This document shows positions 4,633 to 5,229 of a stretch of DNA of 5,229 bases, piece after piece. The notes beneath the pieces were generated by a model. That model did not search any database, was not told the origin of the DNA, and saw nothing but the letters and a program-made list of their open reading frames with translations. The stretch is from Granulosicoccus sp965367215. Its GTDB lineage: Bacteria; Pseudomonadota; Gammaproteobacteria; Granulosicoccales; Granulosicoccaceae. Where the stretch lies: contig CBDUIJ010000386.1 in assembly GCA_965367215.1 (NCBI GenBank), positions 1 through 5,229 of the forward strand. Direction: 5' to 3'. The translations under genes were made by a program, and so were the position numbers. Each line of letters starts with the position of its first letter. Position 1 is the stretch's first letter.

Positions 4633-5229
4633 GTGACTCAACGTCTATTATTACGGAATCACCGTTCCGCGCGCCTCGCCGTTGCGCTCCTGTCAACGTG
4701 TGTCATGGTCGGGTGCTCGACTCGGCAGGTGTCCACCACGCTTGAAGGCTCCACCGCACAGCGTCTTGTCACCTACAGTCTCGATCAGTTCATTGAAGAC
4801 CTGGGTGAGCAGCCGGAAATCTCGGAATTGGAGGGAGAAACCGTTCATCTGCGCGTGCATTTTCTGCGAGAACACCCCTTGTTGGACTATGCAACTCGGT
4901 TGATCAACGCTCAGCTGAACCTGAAACACGGTATCAGGGTCGCAGCGCCCGGCGAGGATGTGGACCATGAAATTGATGTGTTCTTCAACTCCATGGGTAC
5001 CGACAATGACGACTTCGGACTCTCGATACCCTCATTCGGCCTGGTAGCGTCTGCCGAATCGATCAACATTCTGGCGCTGGATATGTATCACGGAGTGACC
5101 GAGGGTTACGCCATTGTCAAGACGACGGCCGATGGTAGTCTGCAGCAAACCGAACGTGTGCTGGCGCGCATCCGTAAGGACAATGTGTCCACGCCAGTGA
5201 TCGACTTTCCGTTGAATCAGGTCAAGTGA
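4633..5229 (+). CDS. Putative outer-membrane lipoprotein of unknown function, GTG start
   Basis: A complete 198-residue protein; its TGA is the last codon of the window. The GTG at 4633 is the only plausible start: AGGAG at 4617-4621 precedes it by 11 bases, slightly long, and the sequence leads straight into a lipoprotein signal with Arg4, 8, 11 and 14, a hydrophobic stretch at 15-26 and a lipobox ending V-M-V-G-C (Cys28). Residue +2 is Ser, so outer-membrane sorting is expected. The mature part has S-T-A-Q-R-L-V-T-Y-S-L-D (40-51), a likely helix with D-Y-A-T-R-L-I-N-A-Q-L (85-95), and M-G-T-D-N-D-D-F-G-L-S-I-P-S-F-G-L (121-137), which looks like the conserved core. The alternation of helix and strand suggests a compact periplasm-facing domain, but I do not recognise the family. 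It stands 257 bp from the hydrolase gene and may have its own promoter. Confidence 0.8.
   Translation: MTQRLLLRNHRSARLAVALLSTCVMVGCSTRQVSTTLEGSTAQRLVTYSLDQFIEDLGEQPEISELEGETVHLRVHFLREHPLLDYATRLINAQLNLKHGIRVAAPGEDVDHEIDVFFNSMGTDNDDFGLSIPSFGLVASAESINILALDMYHGVTEGYAIVKTTADGSLQQTERVLARIRKDNVSTPVIDFPLNQVK

Noticed and set aside
4380..4745. 121-codon ORF on the (+) strand over the gap and the lipoprotein start
   Set aside because: It overlaps the lipoprotein signal sequence in another frame, has no ribosome site and shows no recognisable motif.

Overview
The window looks like chromosomal DNA from a gammaproteobacterium of moderate GC content, probably free-living or marine. The main support is a clear DUF3087 family protein, a family I know essentially from Gammaproteobacteria. 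Two lipoproteins with Gram-negative style lipoboxes and an LrhA/HexA-type LysR regulator fit this. I see no rRNA, tRNA, CRISPR array, transposase or integrase.

Layout: (1) Positions 2-94 (+) hold the last 30 codons of a gene that enters from the left, with a C-terminus like that of the 3-hydroxyisobutyrate / tartronate-semialdehyde dehydrogenase family. (2) A perfect 13-bp hairpin at 131-160 separates it from a convergent gene. (3) Positions 197-1360 (-) encode a 387-residue lipoprotein with one calcium-binding-type Asp-rich repeat. (4) Positions 1642-2148 (-) encode a two-helix DUF3087 membrane protein. (5) Positions 2276-3142 (-) encode the LysR regulator. (6) On the other side of a 100-bp divergent control region lies a tight (+) gene set: a 79-residue exported or membrane peptide (3247-3486), a DUF1127 protein (3483-3734, ATGA overlap) and an isochorismatase-like cysteine hydrolase (3803-4375). 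(7) A 257-bp gap follows, with only a doubtful 41-codon ORF, and then a 198-residue lipoprotein starting at GTG (4633-5229) whose stop codon is the last base of the window.

How the genes may work together: the LysR regulator divides a divergent unit and most simply controls both itself and the peptide / DUF1127 / hydrolase operon. The spacer carries an ATC-N9-GAT (T-N11-A) dyad and possible overlapping, opposed promoters. The inducer and the hydrolase substrate cannot be read from the sequence.

Most unusual structure: the last 22 codons plus stop of the LysR gene occur a second time, 725 bp away (1551-1620 against 2276-2345, 65 of 70 bases identical, same orientation). The DUF3087 gene lies between the copies. 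This could be the scar of a duplicated LysR gene or an att-like duplication left by an insertion at the 3' end of the LysR gene. I see no obvious new defence or mobile system; the best leads are this repeat and the small-protein operon.
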